Source: Sphingomonas sp. NFR15
Lineage (GTDB): Bacteria > Pseudomonadota > Alphaproteobacteria > Sphingomonadales > Sphingomonadaceae
Length of the DNA stretch: 64,000 nt
Direction of reading: 5' to 3'
Assembly (NCBI RefSeq): GCF_900103265.1
Contig: NZ_FMWX01000001.1
Location: 749,753 to 813,752 of the forward strand
This document shows, piece by piece, positions 46,591-54,700 of this stretch (the first letter of the stretch is position 1; each line of letters begins with the position of its first letter). Below the pieces are notes generated by a model, which ran no database searches, was not told the DNA's origin, and saw nothing but the letters and a program-made list of their open reading frames with translations. A program made the position numbers and the translations under genes.

Positions 46591-47862
46591 CTATCCGCCG
46601 CGCCGCACGGTTTCGAAGAAGCCCTCGCCGCCCATCTGCCCGCCCTTGAGAACCAGCTCCAAGCCGTCGATCGCCGGGTCGGCGGCGTGCGCGCGCACCA
46701 GCGGGGCGCCGCGTTCGATCGGCGCGGCCCAGGTGAGCGCGTCGATGCCGAGCTGGGCGACACCGTGGCTCGACGTGTCGCCGCCCGCGAACAGGATGCG
46801 CGTGAGGCCGGTGCGCTCGATCACCGCGCGGGTGACGCGGCCGAGCGCCGTCCCGAGCATGTCACCGGCGGCGGGGGCGGTTTCGCCGAGCGGGCCTTCC
46901 GCCGAGTGGATCACGCCGCGCCCACCCTGCCCCAGCGCGGCGACGGCGGCAGCGACCAGACGCTCCTCCTCGGCACTCTCGCCGCGCAGCAATGCAGCGA
47001 CACCGGCACGCGCGGGCGCGTAGCCGTCGGCGATTCCGCGCGCGATCTGGCGGGCGGTGACGGGCGAACAACTGCCGCTGACGACGAGCAGCCGATCGAC
47101 CGGCGGCGCGCGCGGCGGTGGCGGCGCCGGTTCGATCAGCCCTGCCGCCTGCCAGGCGAGCACCAGCGCGCGCGTCACCCCCGAGCTGCCGACCGCGAAG
47201 CGCACGCCGCGCGTGAGCAGCACGTCGCCGGTGGCGGCGAGATCGCGCAGCGAGACGCCGTCGAACAGCACCGCGTCGGCATCGGCCGAGTCGAACGCCG
47301 TGCCGGCCTCGCCCGCCTCGATCCGGTCGAGCGGGATGAGGGCGATGCGCGCCTGCGTCTGCGCGGCGAGGTGGCGGATCAGGTCGGCCTCGTGCATCGG
47401 CGTGACGGGGTGGCGCGCCATCGTCGGGTGGCGGTCGATGCGGTACACCTCCGCGCCGGCCGCCGCGAACAGGTTTCCGAACGCGACGTAGCGGCGCAGG
47501 TGCGGCGCGCCGACGACGATCGCGGCGGGGCCACCGAATGCGGCGACACCGAGGTCGAGCGCGCGGCCGATCGAGCCGGTATGCGGGCTGCTGTCGAAAG
47601 TCGAACAGGTCTTGTAATGGACCAACGCCCCCTCCCCCAGCGCGCGATAGGCGGCGGGGAGATGCTCGGCCATCCATTCGGGCGAGCGGCTGCGGCTGTC
47701 GCCCGCGAGGCCGATCGCCTGTGCGTCGGGGAAGCGCGCGCGGAGCGCTGGGTCGGGCGCGCGCAGGAACAGCACCGCCGGCACGCCGCCTTCGGCGAGC
47801 TGTTCGAGCACGTCGGTCGAGCCGGTGAAATCGTCGCCGTAGAAGGCGTAGCGGAGGGTCAT
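46591..47862 (-). CDS. oiaK: DUF1537 four-carbon acid-sugar kinase family, candidate 3-oxo-isoapionate kinase
   Basis: 423 residues. The N-terminal motif YAFYGDDFTGSTDVLEQL, the central domain joint near RLLVVSGSCSPVTARQI and the C-terminal ATP-binding AGGDTSSHGV are diagnostic of the DUF1537 kinases, which phosphorylate acid sugars such as threonate, tetronates or 3-oxo-isoapionate. The RuBisCO-like gene upstream on the same strand favours 3-oxo-isoapionate. The ATG has no ribosome binding site but overlaps, as ATGA, the stop of the repeat-derived frame at 47,859-48,266, so it is likely translated by coupling. The symbol rests on neighbourhood and is provisional. Confidence 0.75.
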   Translation of the reverse strand: MTLRYAFYGDDFTGSTDVLEQLAEGGVPAVLFLRAPDPALRARFPDAQAIGLAGDSRSRSPEWMAEHLPAAYRALGEGALVHYKTCSTFDSSPHTGSIGRALDLGVAAFGGPAAIVVGAPHLRRYVAFGNLFAAAGAEVYRIDRHPTMARHPVTPMHEADLIRHLAAQTQARIALIPLDRIEAGEAGTAFDSADADAVLFDGVSLRDLAATGDVLLTRGVRFAVGSSGVTRALVLAWQAAGLIEPAPPPPRAPPVDRLLVVSGSCSPVTARQIARGIADGYAPARAGVAALLRGESAEEERLVAAAVAALGQGGRGVIHSAEGPLGETAPAAGDMLGTALGRVTRAVIERTGLTRILFAGGDTSSHGVAQLGIDALTWAAPIERGAPLVRAHAADPAIDGLELVLKGGQMGGEGFFETVRRGG

Positions 47863-48266
47863 GGGGTGGGTGTCGTTAACGCGGCCCAACCGGGTCCGTT
47901 CGTGCCGAGCGAAGTCGAGGCACCTGCGCTCCTGTGTCGCCCCTCGACTTCGTTCGGGGCGAACGGAGTGGGTGTGGATGCGGCACGTGCTTCGACTTCG
48001 CTCAGCACGAACGGAGAATGGGCGGCTTCGTTCAGCACGAACGGAGTGGGTACCGATGCAGCACGTGCTTCGACTTCGCGCAGCACGAACGGAGAACGGG
48101 CGGCTTCGTTCAGCACGAACGGAGTGGGTACGGATGCAGCACGTGCTTCGACCTCGCTCAGCACGAACGGAGAACGGGCGGCTTCGTTCAGCACGAACGA
48201 CGGGGAGGCGAGCGTGGCACGGGCCTCGGATTCGTTCAGCACGAACGGCACGGACGCGAAGCTCAT
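47859..48266 (-). CDS. Repeat-derived open reading frame bridging RLP and kinase genes
   Basis: 135 residues, beginning MSFASVPFVLNESEARA and made mostly of a repeated 26-residue unit with cores SPFVLSEVEARAAS and PTPFVLNEAA. It is encoded entirely by the 78-bp repeat array. Its ATG overlaps the RLP stop as ATGA, and its stop overlaps the kinase ATG as ATGA, so a ribosome could pass from RLP through it to the kinase. Whether the peptide has a function or merely keeps translation going is unknown; there is no binding site or codon signature of an ancient gene. Confidence 0.45.
   Translation of the reverse strand: MSFASVPFVLNESEARATLASPSFVLNEAARSPFVLSEVEARAASVPTPFVLNEAARSPFVLREVEARAASVPTPFVLNEAAHSPFVLSEVEARAASTPTPFAPNEVEGRHRSAGASTSLGTNGPGWAALTTPTP
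47896..48250. repeat. 78-bp tandem array of the dispersed GAGCGAAGTCGA-type element
   Basis: Units begin at 47,987, 48,065 and 48,143, exactly 78 bases apart, flanked by degenerate copies on both sides. Each unit holds two oppositely degraded copies of the element found at 14,188 and 59,521 (core CTTCGACTTCGCTCAGCACG). Unit length is a multiple of three and no stop occurs in several frames. It fills the 400-base gap between RLP and kinase genes. Confidence 0.88.
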
Positions 48267-49531
48267 CCGCCGAACGCGCCGAGCGCGGCCGCGAGTTCGG
48301 GCGAATCCTTCGCTGCCTGTTCGACCGGCACGCCGGCGACCGCCGCCTCCCATGCCTGCATCAGCGCGCGTACCCCCGCCGCCGGGCCGCCGGGGTGCGC
48401 CATGATGCCGCCACCGGCTGCGAACATGCAATCGACCGAGCCAAGCGCGGCATAGGTCGGCGCGGCCTGGCGCGCGGACTGGCCGGAGGAGAACACCGGC
48501 ATGATCTCGCAGCCCGGATGGGGCGCGGCGAACATCGGCGTCAGGCACTCGCGCGCCGAGGCGATGACGCTGTCATTCGGTTCGCAGAATTTGTTGTCGA
48601 TGCCGTTGACATGGGTGTGGTCGATCCCGGCGAGCCGCCACAGTTTCTGATAGGCGATGAAGCTCATCCCGATCGCCGGAGACCGCCCGAGCATCCCCCA
48701 GCCGTTGCGATGGCCGTGGATCGGCAACTGGCTGTGCGCGCGAAGCACCTTCATCGCGGGCAGGCCGATCGAGTTCATGCTCGCCATGATGCAGGTGCCG
48801 CCTTGCGCGAGCACATGGTCGTGGCGCGCGAGCATTTCGTCGATGTCGCCGGTGAGGTTGGCGGCGTACATCACCTTCTTGCCGGTGCGGTCGGCGTGAT
48901 CGTTGATGACGCGCATCACCGCTGAAATCCTCGCGTCGAACGGGCAATGCGGACCGTCGGCCTGAAGCTCGTCGTCCTTGATGAAATCGACCCCGGCCTC
49001 GACCAGCGCGCGGACCTGATCGGCGGTCGCCTCGGGCGAGAGGCCGACGCTCGGCTTGATGATCGTGCCGATGATCGGGCGGTCGTAAACGCCGGCGAGC
49101 CGCCGTGTGCCGGCGACGCCGAATTGCGGCCCCTGATAGCGACCCAGGAAGGCCGGCGGGAGGGTGAGATCGATCAGCTTGAGGCCGGAGAACGCCTTCA
49201 GCTCGGAGAGATTGCCCGCCACCGTCGCGAGCAGATTGGGCAGCGACGGGCCGAAATTGACGAGCGGCCACGACAGCACCACGCGCGCCGCGCGGCGGCT
49301 GGTCTCGCCCGACTTCGGGAGGCCGCTACCGGGCAAGGACGGCGCGGCGACGGCGCCCAGATCTTCGATCGCCTCGACGCGGGCGGCGTGCGTCTCGCGC
49401 AGCGCATCGGTCTCGCCGGGGACGCGAACGAAGGTGCCGGTCGATTGCTCGCCCGCCATCGTCGCCGCCGCCTGTTCGAGCGGAAAAGCGGTTTCGATCC
49501 AATAGGTCGCGTAAACACGGTCGTCGCTCAT
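48263..49531 (-). CDS. oiaX: RuBisCO-like protein, candidate 3-oxo-isoapionate-4-phosphate enzyme
   Basis: 422 residues, RuBisCO large-subunit fold. Conserved positions include Lys159 in GTIIKPSVGL, the carbamylated-Lys motif DFIKDDE (Lys185, Asp187, Glu188), His272/His274 in IHGHRNGWG, Lys314 in DNKF, SSGQ (348-351) and the phosphate-binding GGG (373-375). The short N-terminal domain and loop-6 sequence differ from true RuBisCO, so it should not fix CO2. RLPs beside DUF1537 kinases act on 3-oxo-isoapionate 4-phosphate in oxidative apiose catabolism. The ATG overlaps the GH127 stop by one base. Family firm; substrate inferred. Confidence 0.8.
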   Translation of the reverse strand: MSDDRVYATYWIETAFPLEQAAATMAGEQSTGTFVRVPGETDALRETHAARVEAIEDLGAVAAPSLPGSGLPKSGETSRRAARVVLSWPLVNFGPSLPNLLATVAGNLSELKAFSGLKLIDLTLPPAFLGRYQGPQFGVAGTRRLAGVYDRPIIGTIIKPSVGLSPEATADQVRALVEAGVDFIKDDELQADGPHCPFDARISAVMRVINDHADRTGKKVMYAANLTGDIDEMLARHDHVLAQGGTCIMASMNSIGLPAMKVLRAHSQLPIHGHRNGWGMLGRSPAIGMSFIAYQKLWRLAGIDHTHVNGIDNKFCEPNDSVIASARECLTPMFAAPHPGCEIMPVFSSGQSARQAAPTYAALGSVDCMFAAGGGIMAHPGGPAAGVRALMQAWEAAVAGVPVEQAAKDSPELAAALGAFGG

Positions 49532-51363
49532 CACGCCACCTTGAAATAGGTCGCCGATCGCTCGGTATCGACGGTGTAATAGGGCACGAAGACGAGGTTC
49601 CGCCCGCCGACGTTGGTGCGATACGCCTGCGGATTCTCGGGCATCGCTTCGAGCGCCTGCGGCAGCGCGAGCGGCTGGGTCTCGATTCCCGCCCAGGGGT
49701 TGATGCCGACGTACATCACCGGCCCGCGCAGGACGGCGGCGAGATTGGGGTTCTTGTCGTCGATCGGAAGCGTACGCAGCGGCTGCGGGATGCTGAGGTC
49801 GATCACGTCGCCCGCCTTCCAGGTGCGCGTCACCGCCGCGAGCGTGCCGGGCGTGACCGACTGGGGCTTGCCGTTGACCGTGAGCGTCGCGCCCCTGGTC
49901 CATGCCGGGATGCGCAGCTTGACGCCGAAGCGGCCGTCGCCGGGCTTGCGCACTGTAAGTCGAACCGTATCCGCGGCGGGGTATGCGGTTTCCTGCACGA
50001 GTTCGACCATGCCGCCGGCGCGATCCCAGCGTAGTTCCGAGGGCGTGTAGAGGTTGACCAGCACGGTCGCGTCGTCGTGGAAATAGGCATTGAGCCCATA
50101 ATCCGCGACGCCCTGCACCAATGTGCCCGAGCAGCATGGCCATTTCTGATGATAATAGCGTTTTTCGCCGGCGGGGCCGTAATCCGAATAATAGGGATAG
50201 CCGCCGTCGCTATCGGGCATGCGCGCGGCGAGCATGGTGTTGTAGAGCGTGCGCTCCAGCCCGTCGCCATATTGCGCCTCGCCGGTGAAGCGGATCAGAT
50301 AGCGCGCGAGCTTGAGATCGGCGAAGCTGCCGCACGGCGTTTCGAAATGCGCCTTCGAGCTGGTCAGGCTGGCGGCGAGCTTGCCCTGGTGGAGCGGGAC
50401 GAACTGCTCCTCCGGCCCCCAGCCGCCGCTGGCGAAGCGTTGCGGCTCCATGAACCGGTAGGCGTTGACCAGCGCCTTGCGGTATTTGTCGACGCCGAGG
50501 TGGAGATAGGCCTGCGCGCCCGAGCTGAGCGCGATCGTGTGGCTATAGGCGTGCTTGCCGGGCAGCACGTCCTGCCCCGCCGCGAGCGGATCGAACCACT
50601 CGGGATCGAGCATGTAATGTTTGGCGAGCTGGCGGTATTTGTCGTCACCGGTGATGTCGGCGACGAGGAACAGGTTCTCGGGCAGGACATAGGTTTCGTC
50701 ATAGGGCGGATCGAGCTTGCCGATCCGGTCGCGCGAGACCGGGGAGATATAGGGCAGGCATTTCGCGACGATGATCGGCAGCAACGTCTTGGCCTGCTCG
50801 ACGCCGCTCAGGCGATAGGCGTCGATCATGCCGACGATATATTTGTCCATGACGTATGCGGCCCACTGCGCCTGCGCCTTGGGGCCGACATAGGGGTTCT
50901 TGGCGGCGACGAACGCCTTGCCGAAGCCATCGACCAGCGCCGCGACTTTCGCGTGGCACGCCTTGTCGCCAGTCGCGGCGCCGAGCCGGGCAAGGCCAGA
51001 GATATATTGGCCGAGCGTGAGGCCGGGGACGAAGCCGTCCTTGTCGTACCAGCCGCCCATATCCGGCCCCGGCGCGGGCAGGCCGGCATTCTCGCGGAAG
51101 ACCTTGAGGATGCGATCATTGTCGAGCGCGAGATAATGCGCGTGGATGCGATCGAACTGCGCCTTGAGCGGGCCGCCGGTGAGCGTGACCGCGCCATATG
51201 GAAACTCGCGCATCGCCTCGCGACCCGGCTGGGTGGCGGATGCCGGGACCGCCGCGCGGCCGACCGACGCGGCGCCGAGCGCGGTTCCCGCCGTCGCGCA
51301 GGCGGCGCATTGCACCATCGTTCGGCGCGACAGCTCCAGATCGAGCAATCCTCTCAAGACCAT
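49531..51363 (-). CDS. GH127-like (DUF1680) beta-L-arabinofuranosidase-type hydrolase
   Basis: About 610 residues. A Tat-like leader (SRRTMVQCAACATAGTALG) precedes an (alpha/alpha)6 barrel and C-terminal sandwich. WPCCSGT gives the adjacent Cys410 and Cys411 that bind zinc and act as nucleophile in GH127. The accompanying Glu/Cys motif reads FETPCGSF, with two residues between Glu and Cys where characterised enzymes have one, so the specificity may differ from L-arabinofuranose. The start at 51,363 is behind AAAGGAA. It leads the minus-strand unit GH127-RLP-repeat frame-kinase; a hydrolase that releases the branched sugar feeding that pathway would fit. Confidence 0.8.
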   Translation of the reverse strand: MVLRGLLDLELSRRTMVQCAACATAGTALGAASVGRAAVPASATQPGREAMREFPYGAVTLTGGPLKAQFDRIHAHYLALDNDRILKVFRENAGLPAPGPDMGGWYDKDGFVPGLTLGQYISGLARLGAATGDKACHAKVAALVDGFGKAFVAAKNPYVGPKAQAQWAAYVMDKYIVGMIDAYRLSGVEQAKTLLPIIVAKCLPYISPVSRDRIGKLDPPYDETYVLPENLFLVADITGDDKYRQLAKHYMLDPEWFDPLAAGQDVLPGKHAYSHTIALSSGAQAYLHLGVDKYRKALVNAYRFMEPQRFASGGWGPEEQFVPLHQGKLAASLTSSKAHFETPCGSFADLKLARYLIRFTGEAQYGDGLERTLYNTMLAARMPDSDGGYPYYSDYGPAGEKRYYHQKWPCCSGTLVQGVADYGLNAYFHDDATVLVNLYTPSELRWDRAGGMVELVQETAYPAADTVRLTVRKPGDGRFGVKLRIPAWTRGATLTVNGKPQSVTPGTLAAVTRTWKAGDVIDLSIPQPLRTLPIDDKNPNLAAVLRGPVMYVGINPWAGIETQPLALPQALEAMPENPQAYRTNVGGRNLVFVPYYTVDTERSATYFKVA

Positions 51364-51433
51364 TTCCTTTTCGCAGGGACCGCTGCGCGGTGGCTTCGGG
51401 TCATGATTAGCGACAGACAAATCCGAAGGCAAT

Positions 51434-51450
51434 CGAAAGACATTCGAAAT
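51434..51450. promoter_or_regulatory. CGAAAGACATTCGAAAT operator candidate
   Basis: This site, 71 bases before the GH127 start, differs by one inserted base from CGAAAGCATTCGAAAT at 22,759-22,774 before the apiosidase-like gene. It lies in the gap shared with the divergent DUF1080 gene. Confidence 0.42.
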
Positions 51451-51508
51451 TAAAACCAAAAGTGCTAGGGCCGCGCGAGAGGCTCATAGACCTGAACGGG
51501 AGAGGAAC

Positions 51509-52123
51509 ATGCGGAGATTTGCGATGTGTCTGGCGGCGCTGGCGTGTGGCGGGGCCGCGCCCGCGCCGGTCCGGCTGTTCGACGGGCGGACGCTGGCGGG
51601 CTGGGAACAGGGCACGGCGGACAGCTTCCGTGTCGAGAACGGCAGCATCACCGGCGGCACGATCGACCGGGTGCTGACCAAGAAGACGTTCCTTTGCACG
51701 ACGCGCGACTATGGCGACTTCCGCCTGACCGCGCGCTTCCGCATCGACGGCGGGCAATATGCCAATACGGGCATCCAGTTCCGCACCGCGCGCGTCGATG
51801 CGGGGGCGACGCAGGTGATCGGCTATCAGGCCGATGCCGGGCATATCTATTGGGGCACGCTGTATGACGAGGGCCGCCGCAAGGTGACGCTCGCCGATTT
51901 CGACCAGAGCAAGATCGCGCGGCACCTCAACGACGGCCGGTGGAACCGCTATGCGATCGTCGCCAAGGGCCGGCATATCGTGCTGACCTTCAACGGCGTG
52001 AAGACCGTCGATTATGTCGAGCCGGACACGAGCATCGCGCAGACCGGCAAGATCTGCCTGCAATTGCACGACAAGGTGGCGATGACGGTGGCGTTCCGCG
52101 ATATCGTGCTGACGCCGTTGTAA
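51509..52123 (+). CDS. DUF1080 (3-keto-disaccharide hydrolase domain) protein
   Basis: 204 residues. A short leader (MCLAALACGGAAPAP) is followed by the DUF1080 jelly roll: VRLFDGRTLAGWEQG at the start, DFRLTARFRIDGGQYANTGIQFR in the middle and a final VAFRDIVLTPL. Some members hydrolyse 3-keto glucosides; others bind glycans. GGGAGAGG precedes the ATG. It diverges from the GH127 gene and may share its regulator. It could deal with oxidised glycosides released in the same pathway, but this is not shown by the sequence. Confidence 0.82.
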   Translation: MRRFAMCLAALACGGAAPAPVRLFDGRTLAGWEQGTADSFRVENGSITGGTIDRVLTKKTFLCTTRDYGDFRLTARFRIDGGQYANTGIQFRTARVDAGATQVIGYQADAGHIYWGTLYDEGRRKVTLADFDQSKIARHLNDGRWNRYAIVAKGRHIVLTFNGVKTVDYVEPDTSIAQTGKICLQLHDKVAMTVAFRDIVLTPL

Positions 52124-52251
52124 AGGCGCGCGGGCGGCATAAACCCGCTGGCCTTCCGGCGAACCTTGCGCCACAAGCGCGTCGAAACGATCCCGGGCGG
52201 GTCTTTTCGGCCTTTGGCTGTTGGGAAACGGCGGACGTTCTGGATTTTTCG

Positions 52252-52917
52252 ATGCACCCCGCGCTGCGACACATAAGCAACTGGATCTTCGATCTCGACA
52301 ACACGCTGTATCCGGCGAGCGCGGACCTGTTCCGCCAGATCGACGCGAAGATGACCGCCTATATCGCCAACCGCTTCGCGGTGGATACGGCGGAGGCGTT
52401 CCGGTTGCAGAAGAGCTATTTCCTCGGCCACGGCACCACGCTCGCCGGGCTGATGGCCGAGCATGATGTCGATCCGCACGAGTTTCTCGACTTCGTCCAC
52501 GATGTCGAGATGGACGTGCTGGAGGAGAACGCGCCGCTCGCCGCCGCGATCGCGCGGCTACCGGGGCGCAAGATCGTGTTCACCAACGGCGACGGGCCGT
52601 ATGCGGGCCGCGTGCTCGAACGGCTCGGGCTGTCGCAGAGCTTCGAAGCCATCCACGACATCCACGCGATGGACCTGATCCCCAAGCCGCAGGCATCGGC
52701 CTATGCGGGGCTGTGCGCGGCGTTCGATCTCGATCCGGCGGCATCGGTGTTCGCCGACGACATGGCGCGCAACCTCGCGCCGGCCAAGGCGATCGGCATG
52801 ACCACGGTGTGGGTCGATAACGGCTCCGAACAGGGGCATGACGCCGACCGCGGCTTCATCGACTTCACCACCCACGACATAACGCACTGGCTGCACGACA
52901 TTCTGGAGGACCAATGA
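52252..52917 (+). CDS. HAD-superfamily hydrolase, pyrimidine 5'-nucleotidase type
   Basis: 221 residues. HAD motif I is FDLDNTLYP, motif [10 protein letters not shown], motif III Lys in LIPKPQ and motif [12 protein letters not shown]. The subgroup with DLDNTLY and the small helical cap ([10 protein letters not shown], then [14 protein letters not shown]) is annotated as pyrimidine 5'-nucleotidase. The ATG at 52,252 is the first that keeps motif I near the N-terminus. Its stop overlaps dapD by 4 bases, a conserved pairing in alphaproteobacteria. Confidence 0.85.
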   Translation: MHPALRHISNWIFDLDNTLYPASADLFRQIDAKMTAYIANRFAVDTAEAFRLQKSYFLGHGTTLAGLMAEHDVDPHEFLDFVHDVEMDVLEENAPLAAAIARLPGRKIVFTNGDGPYAGRVLERLGLSQSFEAIHDIHAMDLIPKPQASAYAGLCAAFDLDPAASVFADDMARNLAPAKAIGMTTVWVDNGSEQGHDADRGFIDFTTHDITHWLHDILEDQ

Positions 52918-53738
52918 GCGACGACCTGCAAGCGACCATCGAGGCGGCGTGGGACGCGCGTGACACCATTGGATTCGATACAGGCGCGCCGGTGCGCGAT
53001 GCGGTGGAAAGCGCGCTGGCGCTGCTCGATGCGGGCAAGGCGCGGGTCGCGGAGCCGTCGGGCGATGGCTGGGTGGTCAACCAGTGGCTCAAGAAGGCCG
53101 TGCTGCTGTCGTTCCGGCTCAACGACAATAGCCTCGTCGATAGCGGCGCGGCCGGCGCGCCGGCGTTCGACAAGGTGCCCTCCAAATTCGCCGGCTGGGG
53201 CGAGGCCGAGTTCCGCGCGGGCGGGTTCCGCGTGGTGCCCGGCGCGGTCGCGCGGCGCGGGTCGTTCATCGCCAAGGGTGCGATCCTGATGCCGAGTTTC
53301 GTCAACATCGGCGCCTATGTCGGCGAGGGCACGATGGTCGATACCTGGGCGACGGTGGGGTCGTGCGCGCAGATCGGCAAGAACGTCCATCTCTCGGGCG
53401 GGGCGGGGATCGGCGGGGTGCTCGAACCGCTCCAGGCCGATCCGGTCATCATCGGCGACGGCGCGTTCATCGGCGCGCGCGCGGAAGTGGCGGAGGGTGT
53501 GCGCGTCGGCGAAGGCGCGGTGCTGTCGATGGGTGTCTATCTCGGCGCATCGACCAAGATCATCGATCGCGCGACCGGCGAGGTGCATGTCGGATCGGTG
53601 CCGCCCTATGCGGTGGTGGTTCCCGGCTCGATCGGCGGCGGCGAGGGCAAGCCGGCGCTGTACTGCGCGGTGATCGTCAAGCGCGTCGATGCGCAGACCC
53701 GGTCGAAGACCAGCATCAACGAACTGCTGCGCGACTGA
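52914..53738 (+). CDS. dapD: 2,3,4,5-tetrahydropyridine-2,6-dicarboxylate N-succinyltransferase
   Basis: 274 residues, the family length. An N-terminal helical domain is followed by a left-handed beta-helix of hexapeptide repeats, with [40 protein letters not shown] split across the substrate pocket and [19 protein letters not shown] at the end. It uses succinyl-CoA in lysine and diaminopimelate synthesis. The start overlaps the HAD gene and its stop overlaps the glutaminyl cyclase start by one base, so the three form one unit. Confidence 0.95.
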   Translation: MSDDLQATIEAAWDARDTIGFDTGAPVRDAVESALALLDAGKARVAEPSGDGWVVNQWLKKAVLLSFRLNDNSLVDSGAAGAPAFDKVPSKFAGWGEAEFRAGGFRVVPGAVARRGSFIAKGAILMPSFVNIGAYVGEGTMVDTWATVGSCAQIGKNVHLSGGAGIGGVLEPLQADPVIIGDGAFIGARAEVAEGVRVGEGAVLSMGVYLGASTKIIDRATGEVHVGSVPPYAVVVPGSIGGGEGKPALYCAVIVKRVDAQTRSKTSINELLRD

Positions 53739-54508
53739 TGCGTGGGGCCGGTCGCCTCCTCGGGCTGCTCGCGCTGCTGGGGCTTGCCGCCCCGGCGGCG
53801 GCCGACCCATTGCCGCTCGAACCGGCCAAGGTGATCGCCAGCTTCCCGCACGATACCAGTGCCTATACCGAGGGACTGTTCTACCGCGACGGCGATCTCT
53901 ACGAGAGCACCGGCTTCGAGGGCCGCTCGACGATCCGCCAGGTCGACATCAAGACCGGCGTGGTGCGGCGCAAGGTCTCGATCCCGCCGTCCGATTTCGG
54001 TGAGGGGATCGTCGACTGGGGCGACCAGATCGTCAGCCTCACCTGGAAGGGCGGCCACGGCTACCGCTGGACGCTGGGCGGGTTCAAGCGCATCGGCAGC
54101 TTCCGCTATCCCGGCGAAGGCTGGGCGCTGACCAAGGACGCGCACCACATCATCATGTCGGACGGGACGCCGGTGCTGCGCTTCCTCGATCCCAAGACGT
54201 TGCGGATCGTCAAGCGCGTCAGGGTGACGGCGGACGGCAATCCGGTCGAGAACATCAACGAGCTCGAATATGTCGATGGCGAGATCCTCGCCAACATCTG
54301 GATGACCGACCTGATCGCGCGGATCGACCCGGCGAGCGGGCATGTGCTCGGCTGGATCGACGTGAGCGCGCTGACCAAGCAGGCCGACGCCGGCGGCGGC
54401 GATTCGGTCGCGAACGGCATCGCCTGGGACGCCAAGACGCGCCGGCTGTTCGTGACCGGCAAGAACTGGCCGCTGCTATTCGAAATCGCGCCGCCGCACA
54501 CGCGGTAA
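53738..54508 (+). CDS. Glutaminyl-peptide cyclotransferase (plant/bacterial beta-propeller type)
   Basis: 256 residues. A signal peptide (GLLALLGLAAPAAA) is followed by repeated beta-propeller blades. Typical motifs are SAYTEGLFYRDGDLYESTGFEG, VSLTWKGG and NELEYVDGEILANIWMTD, which place it in the glutamine cyclotransferase family that converts N-terminal Gln to pyroglutamate. It probably acts in the periplasm. The ATG is one base into the dapD stop. Confidence 0.88.
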   Translation: MRGAGRLLGLLALLGLAAPAAADPLPLEPAKVIASFPHDTSAYTEGLFYRDGDLYESTGFEGRSTIRQVDIKTGVVRRKVSIPPSDFGEGIVDWGDQIVSLTWKGGHGYRWTLGGFKRIGSFRYPGEGWALTKDAHHIIMSDGTPVLRFLDPKTLRIVKRVRVTADGNPVENINELEYVDGEILANIWMTDLIARIDPASGHVLGWIDVSALTKQADAGGGDSVANGIAWDAKTRRLFVTGKNWPLLFEIAPPHTR

Positions 54509-54528
54509 TCGGCGCCTGACACATGATT

Positions 54529-54540
54529 GGTAACGCTACC
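54529..54540. promoter_or_regulatory. LacI-type operator GGTAACGCTACC upstream of glpX
   Basis: A near-perfect palindrome with central CG, of the form GGTAnCGnTACC, matches operators of LacI-family regulators in alphaproteobacterial sugar regulons. It lies 160 bases before glpX. No LacI gene is present in the window. Confidence 0.55.
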
Positions 54541-54700
54541 GTCTTTCTCGGCCGCAGCAAAGTCTTGCCGACACGCGGCGAAGAGTAAAACGCCGCACGG
54601 AAGCTTTCCGCCCGAGCCGGACAAGAAGACTCCCGCCACGCCTCGACAACGTCACATCCGCTGCCTATCCGCAGGTCACACGCAGCAGGGGAAATCGTTC

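Noticed and set aside
47896..48250. Possible CRISPR array from regularly spaced repeats
   Set aside because: The 78-bp units are contiguous direct repeats with no unique spacers, there are no cas genes, and the units contain copies of an element dispersed elsewhere in the window.
48263..49531. True carbon-fixing RuBisCO
   Set aside because: The protein has the KDDE motif but a short N-terminal domain and altered loop-6 region; there is no phosphoribulokinase or small subunit, and a DUF1537 kinase is beside it.
54509..54700. tRNA or small RNA gene in the dapD-glpX gap
   Set aside because: No cloverleaf or terminator-like hairpin was found; only the LacI-type palindrome stands out.
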